64,000 nucleotides of DNA from G963668185 sp965237445 (lineage in GTDB: Bacteria; Chloroflexota; Dehalococcoidia; Lucifugimonadales; G963668185), in the NCBI GenBank assembly GCA_965237445.1, contig OZ250142.1:1240001-1304000 (forward strand), read 5' to 3'. This document shows, in pieces, positions 25,405 through 33,145 of this stretch. The notes below the pieces were generated by a model. It was not told the origin of the DNA. It saw only the letters and a list, made by a program, of their open reading frames with translations, and ran no database searches. Every line of letters starts with the position of its first letter. The first letter of the stretch is position 1. The translations under genes and the position numbers were made by a program.

Positions 25405-25752
25405 ATGGCCAATCCCGTAATCCACTGGGAGATACATTCCAAGAACGCCGAAAGCACGCAGAAGTTCATGGCCGATCTCTTTGGCTGGGACGTGAACGCC
25501 GGCAATCCCATGGGTTATGGACTGGTGGACACCGGCGGCGGTATCAACGGCGGGATCGTCGAGGCCCAGGGCCCTCAGCAGGTTGTGCTCTATGTCGCCG
25601 TCGACGACCTCCAGACGTACCTGGACAAGGCCGAGAGCCTCGGCGGCAAGACCCTCGTGCCCGTTACCCAGGTGCCCGGCATGGTAACTTTCGCCGTGAT
25701 CGCCGACGCTGAGGGCAACGCCGTGGGCATTATCAAGGAAGATAGCGGCTAG
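25405..25752 (+). CDS. VOC-family (glyoxalase-like) protein
   Basis: A 115-residue single-domain vicinal-oxygen-chelate protein. NPVIHWEIHSKNAESTQKF and FYADLFGWDV-like MADLFGWDVNAGN are the beta-alpha-beta-beta-beta pattern of the family. GIINGGI-like GGGINGGIVE and VTFAVIADAEGNAVGII form the second module. A tandem start exists: ATG 25399 is only two bases from AGGAGG, ATG 25405 has eight, so the second is preferred. It probably binds a small ligand or metal; no catalytic assignment is possible. Its stop overlaps the convergent methyltransferase stop by 4 bases. Confidence 0.8.
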   Translation: MANPVIHWEIHSKNAESTQKFMADLFGWDVNAGNPMGYGLVDTGGGINGGIVEAQGPQQVVLYVAVDDLQTYLDKAESLGGKTLVPVTQVPGMVTFAVIADAEGNAVGIIKEDSG

Positions 25753-26396
25753 GTGTCTGAGCCCTCGTCCGGCAGCCGTTCGAACAGGTAGCAAAAGCGC
25801 GGCCTTCGCTTGTGCGGCACGTCGCGCACCCACTTCATCCGGAACGCGTCGCCCAGTATCCCCTGCGTTTCCTCGGGCGACAGTCCCACGGTCCTGCCGT
25901 CCTGCTGCCTTGGTTGCCACGCAAAGAGCAGCATGTGTCCGCCCGGCCGCACCACGCGCCGTGCCGACGCACCGTACCGGGCGCGGTCCTCCACGCCGAA
26001 CGTGTGCATGCACGACACGTCCAGCACGAAGTCGAACTGCCCTCCGATGTCCGGGCTGCCCGGAGCCCCCAGGTTGAGCACGTCCGCCACCTGGAACCGT
26101 GCGCTCACGCCCGCCCGCTTCGCCTTGCGGCGTGCCTGCCGTAGGGCAGGGCGGGAGAAGTCCACGCCGACCACTTCTGGGCAGTGCCGCGCCATATAGA
26201 TCGAATGCGTCCCCGTTCCGCAGCCGATGTCCAGTGTGCGTGCCGGACTGAACTCGCTGTCTTCCAGCAGTTCCGTCAGCTCAGGTGGGATCTCCCCGGT
26301 GTCCCACGGTGTGCGGCCTACAAGGTAGTACAGCTCCCATGAGAGCCTGCGCGGTAGCACGGAGCCAAGAGCCAATGCGATGCGTTCGATGACCAT
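25749..26396 (-). CDS. Class I SAM-dependent methyltransferase
   Basis: A 215-residue methyltransferase of the UbiE/Tellurite-resistance-like type. TLDIGCGTGTHSIYMA is the SAM-binding motif I, VGVDFSRPALRQA motif II and FDFVLDVSCMHTF motif IV. The substrate is unknown; small thiols, metalloids or polar molecules are possible. It is convergent with the VOC gene and lies just downstream of the endonuclease III gene on the same strand. Confidence 0.8.
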   Translation of the reverse strand: MVIERIALALGSVLPRRLSWELYYLVGRTPWDTGEIPPELTELLEDSEFSPARTLDIGCGTGTHSIYMARHCPEVVGVDFSRPALRQARRKAKRAGVSARFQVADVLNLGAPGSPDIGGQFDFVLDVSCMHTFGVEDRARYGASARRVVRPGGHMLLFAWQPRQQDGRTVGLSPEETQGILGDAFRMKWVRDVPHKRRPRFCYLFERLPDEGSDT

Positions 26397-26425
26397 GGCC
26401 GGTTTTTACTCCTCCCTGGGGTTCG

Positions 26426-27214
26426 CTAGCCCTGGCCCGCCGGCGGCGCGGGCACATGAGGAAGCGGCGCGTTGGAGCCCTTCGTCCGTCGGCTGGCCGC
26501 AGCCTTGCCTCGTTTCGCAGGCGCGTCGAAAGTCCCGCGCGAAGGGCAGTTCAGCATTGTGCACTCGTCGCACCGCGGCCTAAGCGCTTTGCAAACGGCA
26601 CGCCCGTGCTGGATCAGGTACACGTGGAAGGCGAAAACGTCCTCCGGCGCCACCTGTGGTTCGAGTATGTCGTGCGCCTGGTCTGCCGAGACCTTGGGCC
26701 CGATCAGCCCCAGCCGCTTCGACACCCGGTGGATGTGCGTGTCCACCGGCATAGCCGGCATCCCCAGCGCGAAGCACAGGATGATAGCCGCCGTCTTCGG
26801 CCCGATGCCGTTCAGCCTTGTCAGCCAGGCCTTCGCCTCCGCTAGCGGCAGGTCTGCCAGGAATGAGAGGTCGAATGAGCCGATCTCGTCTCTGATCTGC
26901 GTCAGCACGTTCTTGATCCTCGGTGCCTTTTGTGCCGCGAGCCCGCCGTGCCTGATCGACTCCTCGATCTCTTCCGCCGGCGCGTCCGCAATCGCATCGA
27001 TGCTGCCGAAGGCCCCCATCAGGCTGTCGTACGCCCTCCAGGAGTTGATGTCGGACGTGTGCTGCGAAAGGATCGTATACACAAGCTCGGACGCGGCGTC
27101 CAGCCGGGCGTCCCAGTGCACGGGCCCGTACTCAGGCCCCAGCTTCTCCATGACGTCCGCTGCCGTAACGGCAGGCATCTTTCTGCGCCTGCCTCGCCCT
27201 CTCTTTGATACCAT
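26426..27214 (-). CDS. nth: Endonuclease III-family DNA glycosylase/AP lyase
   Basis: Base-excision repair glycosylase of the HhH-GPD group. ELVYTILSQHTSD is the N-terminal helix pair. LNGIGPKTAAIILCFALG is the helix-hairpin-helix carrying the catalytic Lys (in GPKTA), and MPVDTHIHRVSKRLG supplies the catalytic Asp. C-x6-C-x2-C-x4-C at CKALRPRCDECTMLNC is the iron-sulfur cluster loop, with the last spacing one shorter than usual. ATG 27214 adds a basic leader; ATG 27178 is the shorter alternative. The longer frame upstream runs into a dispersed repeat and is not coding. The C-terminus has a Lys/Arg/Ala tail. Confidence 0.85.
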   Translation of the reverse strand: MVSKRGRGRRRKMPAVTAADVMEKLGPEYGPVHWDARLDAASELVYTILSQHTSDINSWRAYDSLMGAFGSIDAIADAPAEEIEESIRHGGLAAQKAPRIKNVLTQIRDEIGSFDLSFLADLPLAEAKAWLTRLNGIGPKTAAIILCFALGMPAMPVDTHIHRVSKRLGLIGPKVSADQAHDILEPQVAPEDVFAFHVYLIQHGRAVCKALRPRCDECTMLNCPSRGTFDAPAKRGKAAASRRTKGSNAPLPHVPAPPAGQG

Positions 27215-27283
27215 CCAGAGACGCGCTCCCTGTTCCTCTTCTTTTCTGCTCTGGCTAGGTCCTTGCAGAACTCGCTTGTGGTC

Positions 27284-27340
27284 CCTTCTCCCCTTGCGGG
27301 AGAAGGATAGAGCTTGTCCTGAGTCCCTCGAAGGGATGGG
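27284..27340. repeat. Dispersed palindromic repeat, type 1
   Basis: CCTTCTCCCC-TTGC-GGGAGAAGG hairpin at 27284-27307, then GAGCTTGTCCTGAGTCCCTCGAAGGGATGGGGG. Both parts recur in the copies near 28.64 and 36.9 kb. Confidence 0.75.
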
Positions 27341-27502
27341 GGATCTGCCGCATTCACGAAGCCTCCCCCTCTGTCGCGGAAATCCTAACACAGCCTGTCT
27401 GGCTCACCTGAATTCGCCCGCATGACTTGACAGCCTGCCTCCGTTCGGCCTTTACTGTGCGGGCCTTGGACGGGGCATGACCCCTCCCATCGCCGACACA
27501 AC

Positions 27503-28417
27503 ATGACAGATACGATTCTGAGAGAGCTCGCCGACGAATCTCGGCCTCTGCTTCACTCCAGTCTCCTTCAGCTCTCCGGCGCGCCGCCGGAGGTTGTAGC
27601 CGGCGTGGAGGAAGCATGGTCGTCCATCCCGTACAGTCGCAAGAACGACATCGTCACCCGAATGCTGGAGCTCGCAAACGACAACCCGGAGCTCGACTTC
27701 GACGAGTTGTTTCTGCGGCTGCTGAACGATCCCTCCGACACCCTGCGGGAAATGGCCGCTCGCGGGCTCTGGGAGTGCGAAGACCGTGCCGCCATCCGGC
27801 CGTTGACGGAACTGCTCCTTGGCGACCCGTCCGCTGATGTGCGCTCCGCCGCCGCCGTCAGCCTCGGCCGGTTCGCGGTACTCGCCGCGGAGGGCAAGCT
27901 GATCGCGCGGGACGCAGACAGGTTGAGCAATGCCCTCATGAGCGCCGCCCGTAACGAGGGCGAAGATCATGAAGTGGTCTGGCGCTCCGTGGAGGCAGCT
28001 GCGCCCTTCCTCACGACTGGCATCATTGAAATCATCGAAGAAGGCTACCGGACCGGCGACTTGAAAGTTAGGCAGAGCGCCGTCCATGCGATGGGCCGGT
28101 CCGCCGATCCCCGCTGGCTTCCGAGCCTCACGAGAGCCCTGGATAGTGACGATGCGGCCATCAGGTACGAGGCTGCCGAGTCTTGCGGCATGGTGGGCGA
28201 TCCGTCCTCTGTGCCCCATCTGATCTCGCTCCTCCAGGACGGCGATAGCCAGGTGGAGGTGGGTGCCGTCCGGGCCCTCGGCGCCATCGGCGGAGACCTC
28301 GCAAAGCGCGCTCTGACGCGATGCCTCGACTTCGGCGTTCAGGACGTCGAAGAGGCTGCGGAAGCCGCCATCAACGAAATCGACGCCATTGAGGACCCCA
28401 CCGGCTTCAGCTTCTAG
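27503..28417 (+). CDS. HEAT-repeat protein
   Basis: A 304-residue protein of paired helices with HEAT/PBS-lyase-like repeats. Regular units such as DTLREMAARGLWECEDRAA, DVRSAAAVSLGRFA, KVRQSAVHAMGRSADPRWL, AIRYEAAESCGMVGDPSSV and QVEVGAVRALGAIGGDLA recur every 30-35 residues from about residue 70. Such solenoids bind proteins and have no catalytic residues. It has no clear operon partner and the binding target is unknown. ATG 27503 has only a weak ribosome-binding site. Confidence 0.8.
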   Translation: MTDTILRELADESRPLLHSSLLQLSGAPPEVVAGVEEAWSSIPYSRKNDIVTRMLELANDNPELDFDELFLRLLNDPSDTLREMAARGLWECEDRAAIRPLTELLLGDPSADVRSAAAVSLGRFAVLAAEGKLIARDADRLSNALMSAARNEGEDHEVVWRSVEAAAPFLTTGIIEIIEEGYRTGDLKVRQSAVHAMGRSADPRWLPSLTRALDSDDAAIRYEAAESCGMVGDPSSVPHLISLLQDGDSQVEVGAVRALGAIGGDLAKRALTRCLDFGVQDVEEAAEAAINEIDAIEDPTGFSF

Positions 28418-28635
28418 CCCCCGAACGCCCCGCTCAACTGACCGCCTGTCCCAAGCTGTGCTAGAAAGCTGTCCATAGGCATGCTTCTCACCTGCAATCT
28501 TGGATAGGGTTGTTGAAACAGCATCGCAGCTTCAACCCATCGTCACCCAAGGGTCTTTGCAGCAAGAAGTCCCCTCTGCCTTGAGATAGACATTTGCATG
28601 GCTGAAGATGCGGAGCCGATAAGTACCCTCTGGTT
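28418..28635. other. Intergenic region before the repeat and decayed IS110
   Basis: No gene seen. It carries low-complexity remnants related to the type 1 repeat, such as a GATGCGGAGCC stretch and a CTTTGCAGC segment. The recognisable hairpin begins at 28636. Confidence 0.3.
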
Positions 28636-28665
28636 CCTTCTCCCCTTACGGGAGAAGGTAGCAAC
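28636..28665. repeat. Dispersed palindromic repeat, type 1
   Basis: CCTTCTCCCC-TTAC-GGGAGAAGG, the same hairpin as at 27284, preceded by CCCTCTGGTT as at 36.78 kb. Confidence 0.7.
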
Positions 28666-28724
28666 GGTAGCAGACCGGGTCTTGATAGGTTACACCTAGA
28701 TTCGGGCATGGGCATTGTGGGATT

Positions 28725-29420
28725 GGTCGGAACCATTCCACAGGAGTGCCTGTGTCTCTCCATGGATGACGAAGCGAGTTAAGAGCTCTTCGCGATTGGA
28801 GTCTGATCAGGGCGAGGTTGCCTGCCCGCACAGACGATGTGTAGAAGGTTTTGCCGCAGACTGAGCGCCGAGTAGCCACGATGTTCGCCATGTACAAAGG
28901 CCTACCGGACAGTCCTCGTCCACCCTGGACCGTGCCGGACTGGTGAAGCGTCGGCGGCGCAGGCGGCGACCGTCTGCTCGGAAGGTGCCGCGTCTCGAGA
29001 TCGCAGCAAAGCCCACGAGCATCGCGATCAAGCTCGATTGACATTGGCACTGGAGCGGAGTTCAGGAAGATGTACCAACAGCATGTCGGTGTGGTGGGCC
29101 ACAGGTGCCCGCACGCTACTGCAGCAGCGTTGACATTTGTGGCCGCTTCAGGCACAAGGGCAGGCTAAGCTTGATCATGCTGTGCCAGATGTCATCTAGG
29201 TACGGAGGGGACTCACCGTGCGCTGCGCAGCACGGTGATGAATGCTGTCTGAGCGATCCTCTTGACGCCAGGATGCAATGCCTTCGAAGGCGGTGCACGC
29301 TCAGCTGGATCCCCGACCCTGGCGGCGCCTGGCAACCAAGCCTCGGAACTTCAAGTCTCGGATCTGGCAGTTTTGGACAGTGCGGCTTGACGGCCATCTG
29401 CGAAGCGAGGCCAGGGCATC
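28725..29420 (-). pseudogene. Decayed IS110-family transposase
   Basis: Minus-strand pieces in shifting frames match successive parts of the intact IS110 transposase of this window. In order they are YLDDIWHSMIKL for LNSDLEQMVRD, LLVHLPEL for LLARLPEL, IAMLVGFAAISRRG for IASLVGLAPFNRDSG, VQGGRGLSGRPLYMANIVATR for VWGGRAEIRRVLYMAALSATK, and RAGNLALIRLQSRRALNSL for the C-terminal helix. Several frameshifts and stops separate them, so it is dead. The N-terminal RuvC-like part, expected right of about 29420, was not recognised. Confidence 0.65.
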
Positions 29421-30062
29421 GTGCATCGATCGTCTCCGGGTGTGGCCAGCCTCCCCGGATACACGTGCGAGGCTCACGGACGCCCTGCCGATTGTGACGA
29501 CTCGGAGACCAGAGTGGTTGCCCGAACGCTACAACTTTGCCGCACCCTGGTCCAGACCCTCCGGTAGTCCAGTACTATGTCGTCGGCTGTTTCGCCTCAA
29601 CACGGCTGTTTCAATGAGGCGGCGTCCTACTTCTGAATCGGTGCTACAGTCCGAACGAGACTCACCGTGTTGGTAGAGCCTCCCCAACTCGAACTCAGGA
29701 GCTTGACGACATCCACACCGATGTGTTCGCCGAGTACCCCTCCTTTGGACTAAGACGATGTACCCTTCGAGCCCAGCAATTGATTCAGCACTATGCGGGC
29801 GACCTACAAGAGCTAAAGAAACTTAGGCATTATCACCCCTCCTTTGGACAAGCGGCCTGAAGGATCTGGTGCGACCATGGATGGACCTTTACGAGATATC
29901 ACAAGTCTGCCGGCATGGGTACAGACCGGGGTGATCTGCGTCACCCATCGAAGGAGTGGAAAAAGCGTGGGAGCTGGGCCATAGCCCGCTTTCTGCACCT
30001 TGCCATTTGTACCTAACCCCCGTTTGCCTACCATAGGCAGCCCAACATGAAGGAGTCATCCG
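29421..30062. other. Non-coding region upstream of the PLP lyase
   Basis: No supported gene. Fragments of the decayed IS110 may extend to about 29700. CCCCTCCTTTGGAC occurs twice (about 29737 and 29837), roughly 100 bases apart, as a short direct repeat. AAGGAG near 30047-30052 is the ribosome-binding site of the next gene. Confidence 0.35.
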
Positions 30063-31037
30063 TTGACAACCCCAACTGAAGGCCTTGAAATCGCGCGGGA
30101 AGTCCTCGATTCGGAGCCGTGGCTGCCCACTCCGATGCTGCCCGCATCGACGCTCGGCGGCAGGCTCGGCCTCGACCTGTGGCTGAAGCGCGAAGACTGC
30201 TCCCCCATAGGTTCCTTCAAGCTCAGGGGCATGCTCGTAACCGTGGCTCGCCGGGCTGCGGAAGTCGGCCCCGCCGGCGTGTACGCCGCCTCAGCGGGCA
30301 ACTACGGCCTCGCCGTCGCCGAAGCGTGCCGGCGCAGCGGCATACGCGCCACAATAATGCTGCCCGAAGTGGCGACCCCGTCCAAAGTCGAGCGTATCAG
30401 GCTGTGCGGCGCGGAGGTCGTGCAGTACGGTCGCGACTTCGACGCCGCCAAGGACTACGCTCGCTCCACCGCCGAACAAGAAGGAGCCGCCTTCTGGGAG
30501 GACGGTGTAGTCGAAGAGATGTCGTTCGGCTCGTCGACGATCGCCGCGGAGATCATCGAGTCAGGCCCGCCTTTCGATTACGTGCTCGTGCCCTTGGGAA
30601 ACGGCTCGCTGCTCCGGGGCATCGCGTCGCTGTTCAAAGAACTGAGCCCGCAGACAGCCGTCGTAGGCCTAGTCTCCACGGCATCGCCAGCCATGGGCCA
30701 GGCAATGCTCGGCGAGGCCTGGGACGCTCACACCTTCGTGGACACCGCCGCGGACGGCCTTGCCGTCCGGGAGCCGATCCTCCCGATCGTCGAGGAGCTC
30801 AAGCCTCTGGTCGACCACGTATGGTTCGTTCGGGAAGAGCTGCTGCTGCCCGCGGTTCGCTGCCTGATCGAGATGGAGCAGGTGATGGTGGAGCCCTCCG
30901 CCGCCATAACCGCCGCCGGCCTGGTGGAGCACCGCGACCGGATAGCCGGCAAGAGAGTGGCCGCAGTCCTCACCGGCGCCCACATCCGCCCCGACCTCAT
31001 CCCCGCCGCCATGTCCGGCCCACCCCTCCTCCCCTGA
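30063..31037 (+). CDS. PLP-dependent lyase, threonine/serine dehydratase-like
   Basis: A 324-residue fold-type II PLP enzyme. The lysine that binds PLP is in IGSFKLRGM, AASAGNYGLAVA is the substrate/phosphate loop (SxGN) and VPLGNGSLLRG the glycine-rich loop that holds the PLP phosphate. This pattern fits threonine dehydratase, serine racemase or a hydroxy-amino-acid lyase. No regulatory ACT domain is present. The start is TTG 30063, seven bases after AAGGAG. The gene converges on the nuclease gene, leaving only about 15 bases between their stops. Confidence 0.8.
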   Translation: MTTPTEGLEIAREVLDSEPWLPTPMLPASTLGGRLGLDLWLKREDCSPIGSFKLRGMLVTVARRAAEVGPAGVYAASAGNYGLAVAEACRRSGIRATIMLPEVATPSKVERIRLCGAEVVQYGRDFDAAKDYARSTAEQEGAAFWEDGVVEEMSFGSSTIAAEIIESGPPFDYVLVPLGNGSLLRGIASLFKELSPQTAVVGLVSTASPAMGQAMLGEAWDAHTFVDTAADGLAVREPILPIVEELKPLVDHVWFVREELLLPAVRCLIEMEQVMVEPSAAITAAGLVEHRDRIAGKRVAAVLTGAHIRPDLIPAAMSGPPLLP

Positions 31038-31052
31038 ACAACTAGATTACTT

Positions 31053-32120
31053 CTATTGACTGGCCATTAGCGAACCCTTGAGCAATTCGTCGACTCCTAG
31101 GCTGAAACCCTTTGGAATCTGATTCGGGATTGTCTTGGGCAGGGACGGACTTATCTCTCTGAATGCCTTCTTGGTCAGCGGTGTTGCTCTGAACTTTATC
31201 GGTTCGTCCAGGAAGAGAAGCCGGTAGGTCTTGTCCCCTGGTAGATTGAACGTGCGAATCTCGCACAGGCCCGCACGCCACTTGGATTGGTGTTCCTTGG
31301 ATGGCGCATAGATGGCATCTTCAACCTTGTCGAGTTCGGCTGGCTTGCCGAGGTGCGCACCCATCACACGGCTAATCATTGTGATGCCTTTGGCTCCCTT
31401 ACGGGTAAAGTAAGGTGCAAAGTACAATGGAGCTTTTTTATCTTTCGAGGTTCCTAGATACATCCAGGCCTCTTTGAAAATCCTCTCGTTGAGGCAATTC
31501 ACATCTTGCACAAAGACTTCGGCGTCGTGGTAGCCCATGCGATAATCGCTCCTTATGAATCTGATGAACTCGTTAAACAGGTGGCGCGTAACGTCTGAAT
31601 CATGTGAAGTCCTGTATCTCAGAACCAGATCGACTATCTGGTGCCACTGAACGTTGGAGAACCGTATCCCTTCCTTGCAGAGTTTGGAGCGAACCTCTTT
31701 GTTTGTTGCTTTGGACAATTCAACTTGAGTGAGGGCGACGATCCATCGCTTGCTCTTGTCATACTGCCCCCAAAGGTCGCTCTGAGCGGCATACTTGAGA
31801 AGTTGCTCGACGGTAGGTTCATCGTCGCCAATCTTGGCCTCAATGACGATACGACCCCCGCCGCCTTCTATGACGATGTCTCTGCGGCCGTACCCCTTAG
31901 CGGTCACTTCCTGCAGGCGGACGGCATATTCACGGCTGAAAGACCTTCCCAGTCTAATGCCGAAACGCTGGAGCACCGACTTGCAGAACTCCGAATCGTT
32001 GGCCAGCAAGTATCCGAATGCATACGTAAGAGCATCTTCTCCGCTGCCCGCCAAGCGAAAGATGCTCTGGACCGGAGAGGCTTGCTTCTCGTAGTTCTTG
32101 CCGATGTAGATTCGCGCCAC
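31053..32120 (-). CDS. Predicted PD-(D/E)XK nuclease, uncharacterised
   Basis: A 355-residue protein, noticeably AT-richer than its neighbours. RRDIVIEGGGGRIVIEAKIG has the D...ExK arrangement of PD-(D/E)XK nucleases, with a Glu about 25 residues upstream. ALTYAFGYLLANDSEF precedes it, as in several restriction-like enzymes. GTG 32120 follows AGGAGAAGG, giving MARIYIGKNYEKQ; the longer frame upstream is not coding. The rest has no recognised domain. It stands alone between metabolic genes and looks horizontally acquired. Restriction-like or phage-defence nuclease is the best guess. Confidence 0.6.
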   Translation of the reverse strand: MARIYIGKNYEKQASPVQSIFRLAGSGEDALTYAFGYLLANDSEFCKSVLQRFGIRLGRSFSREYAVRLQEVTAKGYGRRDIVIEGGGGRIVIEAKIGDDEPTVEQLLKYAAQSDLWGQYDKSKRWIVALTQVELSKATNKEVRSKLCKEGIRFSNVQWHQIVDLVLRYRTSHDSDVTRHLFNEFIRFIRSDYRMGYHDAEVFVQDVNCLNERIFKEAWMYLGTSKDKKAPLYFAPYFTRKGAKGITMISRVMGAHLGKPAELDKVEDAIYAPSKEHQSKWRAGLCEIRTFNLPGDKTYRLLFLDEPIKFRATPLTKKAFREISPSLPKTIPNQIPKGFSLGVDELLKGSLMASQ

Positions 32121-32160
32121 GGTGCCTTCTCCTGACCCCGGCCCCGCCCCCTTTATGGGT

Positions 32161-32177
32161 GCAGGGCCACGCCCTGC
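32161..32177. repeat. Dispersed hairpin, type 2, copy 2
   Basis: GCAGGGC-CAC-GCCCTGC preceded by CTTTATGGGT, the same sequence and context as at 18051-18077. It lies between the nuclease and enoyl-CoA hydratase genes. Confidence 0.75.
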
Positions 32178-32962
32178 TAGTGAAACTTTGGTTGCCGGCG
32201 CTCCCTTAACGCCGCCATCGCCTCCCGGTGCTCGCTCGTCGACCTTGCCTCCGTGAACACCCGCGACTCCTCGCGTATCACCGCGCCCAGGTCCCGCTCC
32301 AACGCGTGCTCGTACACCAACCGCTTCGCCTGCCCCAGGTGCCATGACGGCGCCTCCGCGATCTCTCCCGCCAGCTCGACTGCCCGGTCCAGCAACTCCT
32401 CCTTCGGCCGCGTCTCCAGCACGATGCCGTACTCTCGAGCCTCCTCGCCCGTGAAGAACCTGCCCGTGAGCATCAATTCCACCGCGCGTCCGAGTCCCGT
32501 CAGGTGAGACAGGACATGGCTGCTGCCGATCTCCGGCGTAAGCCCCAGCCTGACGAACCGGAACGACAGCCGCGCGTCCGGTGCCGCCAGCCGCACATCG
32601 CACGGCAGCGTCATCGTCACCCCTTCGCCCACCGCCACGCCGTTGATCGCGCACACTATCGGCTTGGATCCGCGCGCGAACCCCGCCCACGGTGACACTT
32701 GCGCTTCTGGCCCCGGCGCCGTCTGCGAGCCGTTGTCTGCGGGCGGCCGCTGGAAGGACGAAACGTCTGCCCCCGCGCTGAAGGCCCGGCCCGTTCCCGT
32801 GATCACGATCGCCCCGACGCCTGGGTCCTCGTTCCACTCGCCGATCGTGGCCCTCATCGTGGTACGCATCTCCCCCGTCAGGGCGTTCAGTGAGTCCGGC
32901 CGGTTCAGCGTCACGATCCCTACTCTGCCGCGCGTTTCTCTAAGAATGAGCTCGCTAGCCAT
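32177..32962 (-). CDS. Enoyl-CoA hydratase/isomerase family protein
   Basis: A 261-residue crotonase-fold protein. VTLNRPDSLNAL and GTGRAFSAGADVSSF form the first oxyanion-hole strand, and AINGVAVGEGVTMTLPCDVRLAA the second. GLTPEIGSSHVLSHLTGLGRA has the Glu position of the hydratase/isomerase group. ATG 32962 follows AGGAGGAC and gives MASELILRE; the longer frame upstream is not coding. The role is beta-oxidation-like water addition to an enoyl-CoA of unknown chain. It is divergent from the Rieske gene at 33146. Confidence 0.88.
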   Translation of the reverse strand: MASELILRETRGRVGIVTLNRPDSLNALTGEMRTTMRATIGEWNEDPGVGAIVITGTGRAFSAGADVSSFQRPPADNGSQTAPGPEAQVSPWAGFARGSKPIVCAINGVAVGEGVTMTLPCDVRLAAPDARLSFRFVRLGLTPEIGSSHVLSHLTGLGRAVELMLTGRFFTGEEAREYGIVLETRPKEELLDRAVELAGEIAEAPSWHLGQAKRLVYEHALERDLGAVIREESRVFTEARSTSEHREAMAALRERRQPKFH

Positions 32963-33145
32963 CTTGTCCTCCTGGCGGTGAATTCTGCGTCCCCCGCCGA
33001 TTGTACCGCAGCCTTGCCACCAGTCCCGAAACCGGAGACGCGGGTAGGGTAGGGTGCTAGACTGAGCTTGCGGGGCGGAGCACGCCCCGGGAGCCTGCTT
33101 CCCGCGTGGCGCCTCCCGCACCCATTCCCCGCGAGGAGGATTCTC

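Noticed and set aside
32200..32837. Long minus-strand frame extending the nuclease gene upstream
   Set aside because: It is antisense/overlapping with the enoyl-CoA hydratase gene; the nuclease has a proper GTG start and ribosome-binding site at 32120.
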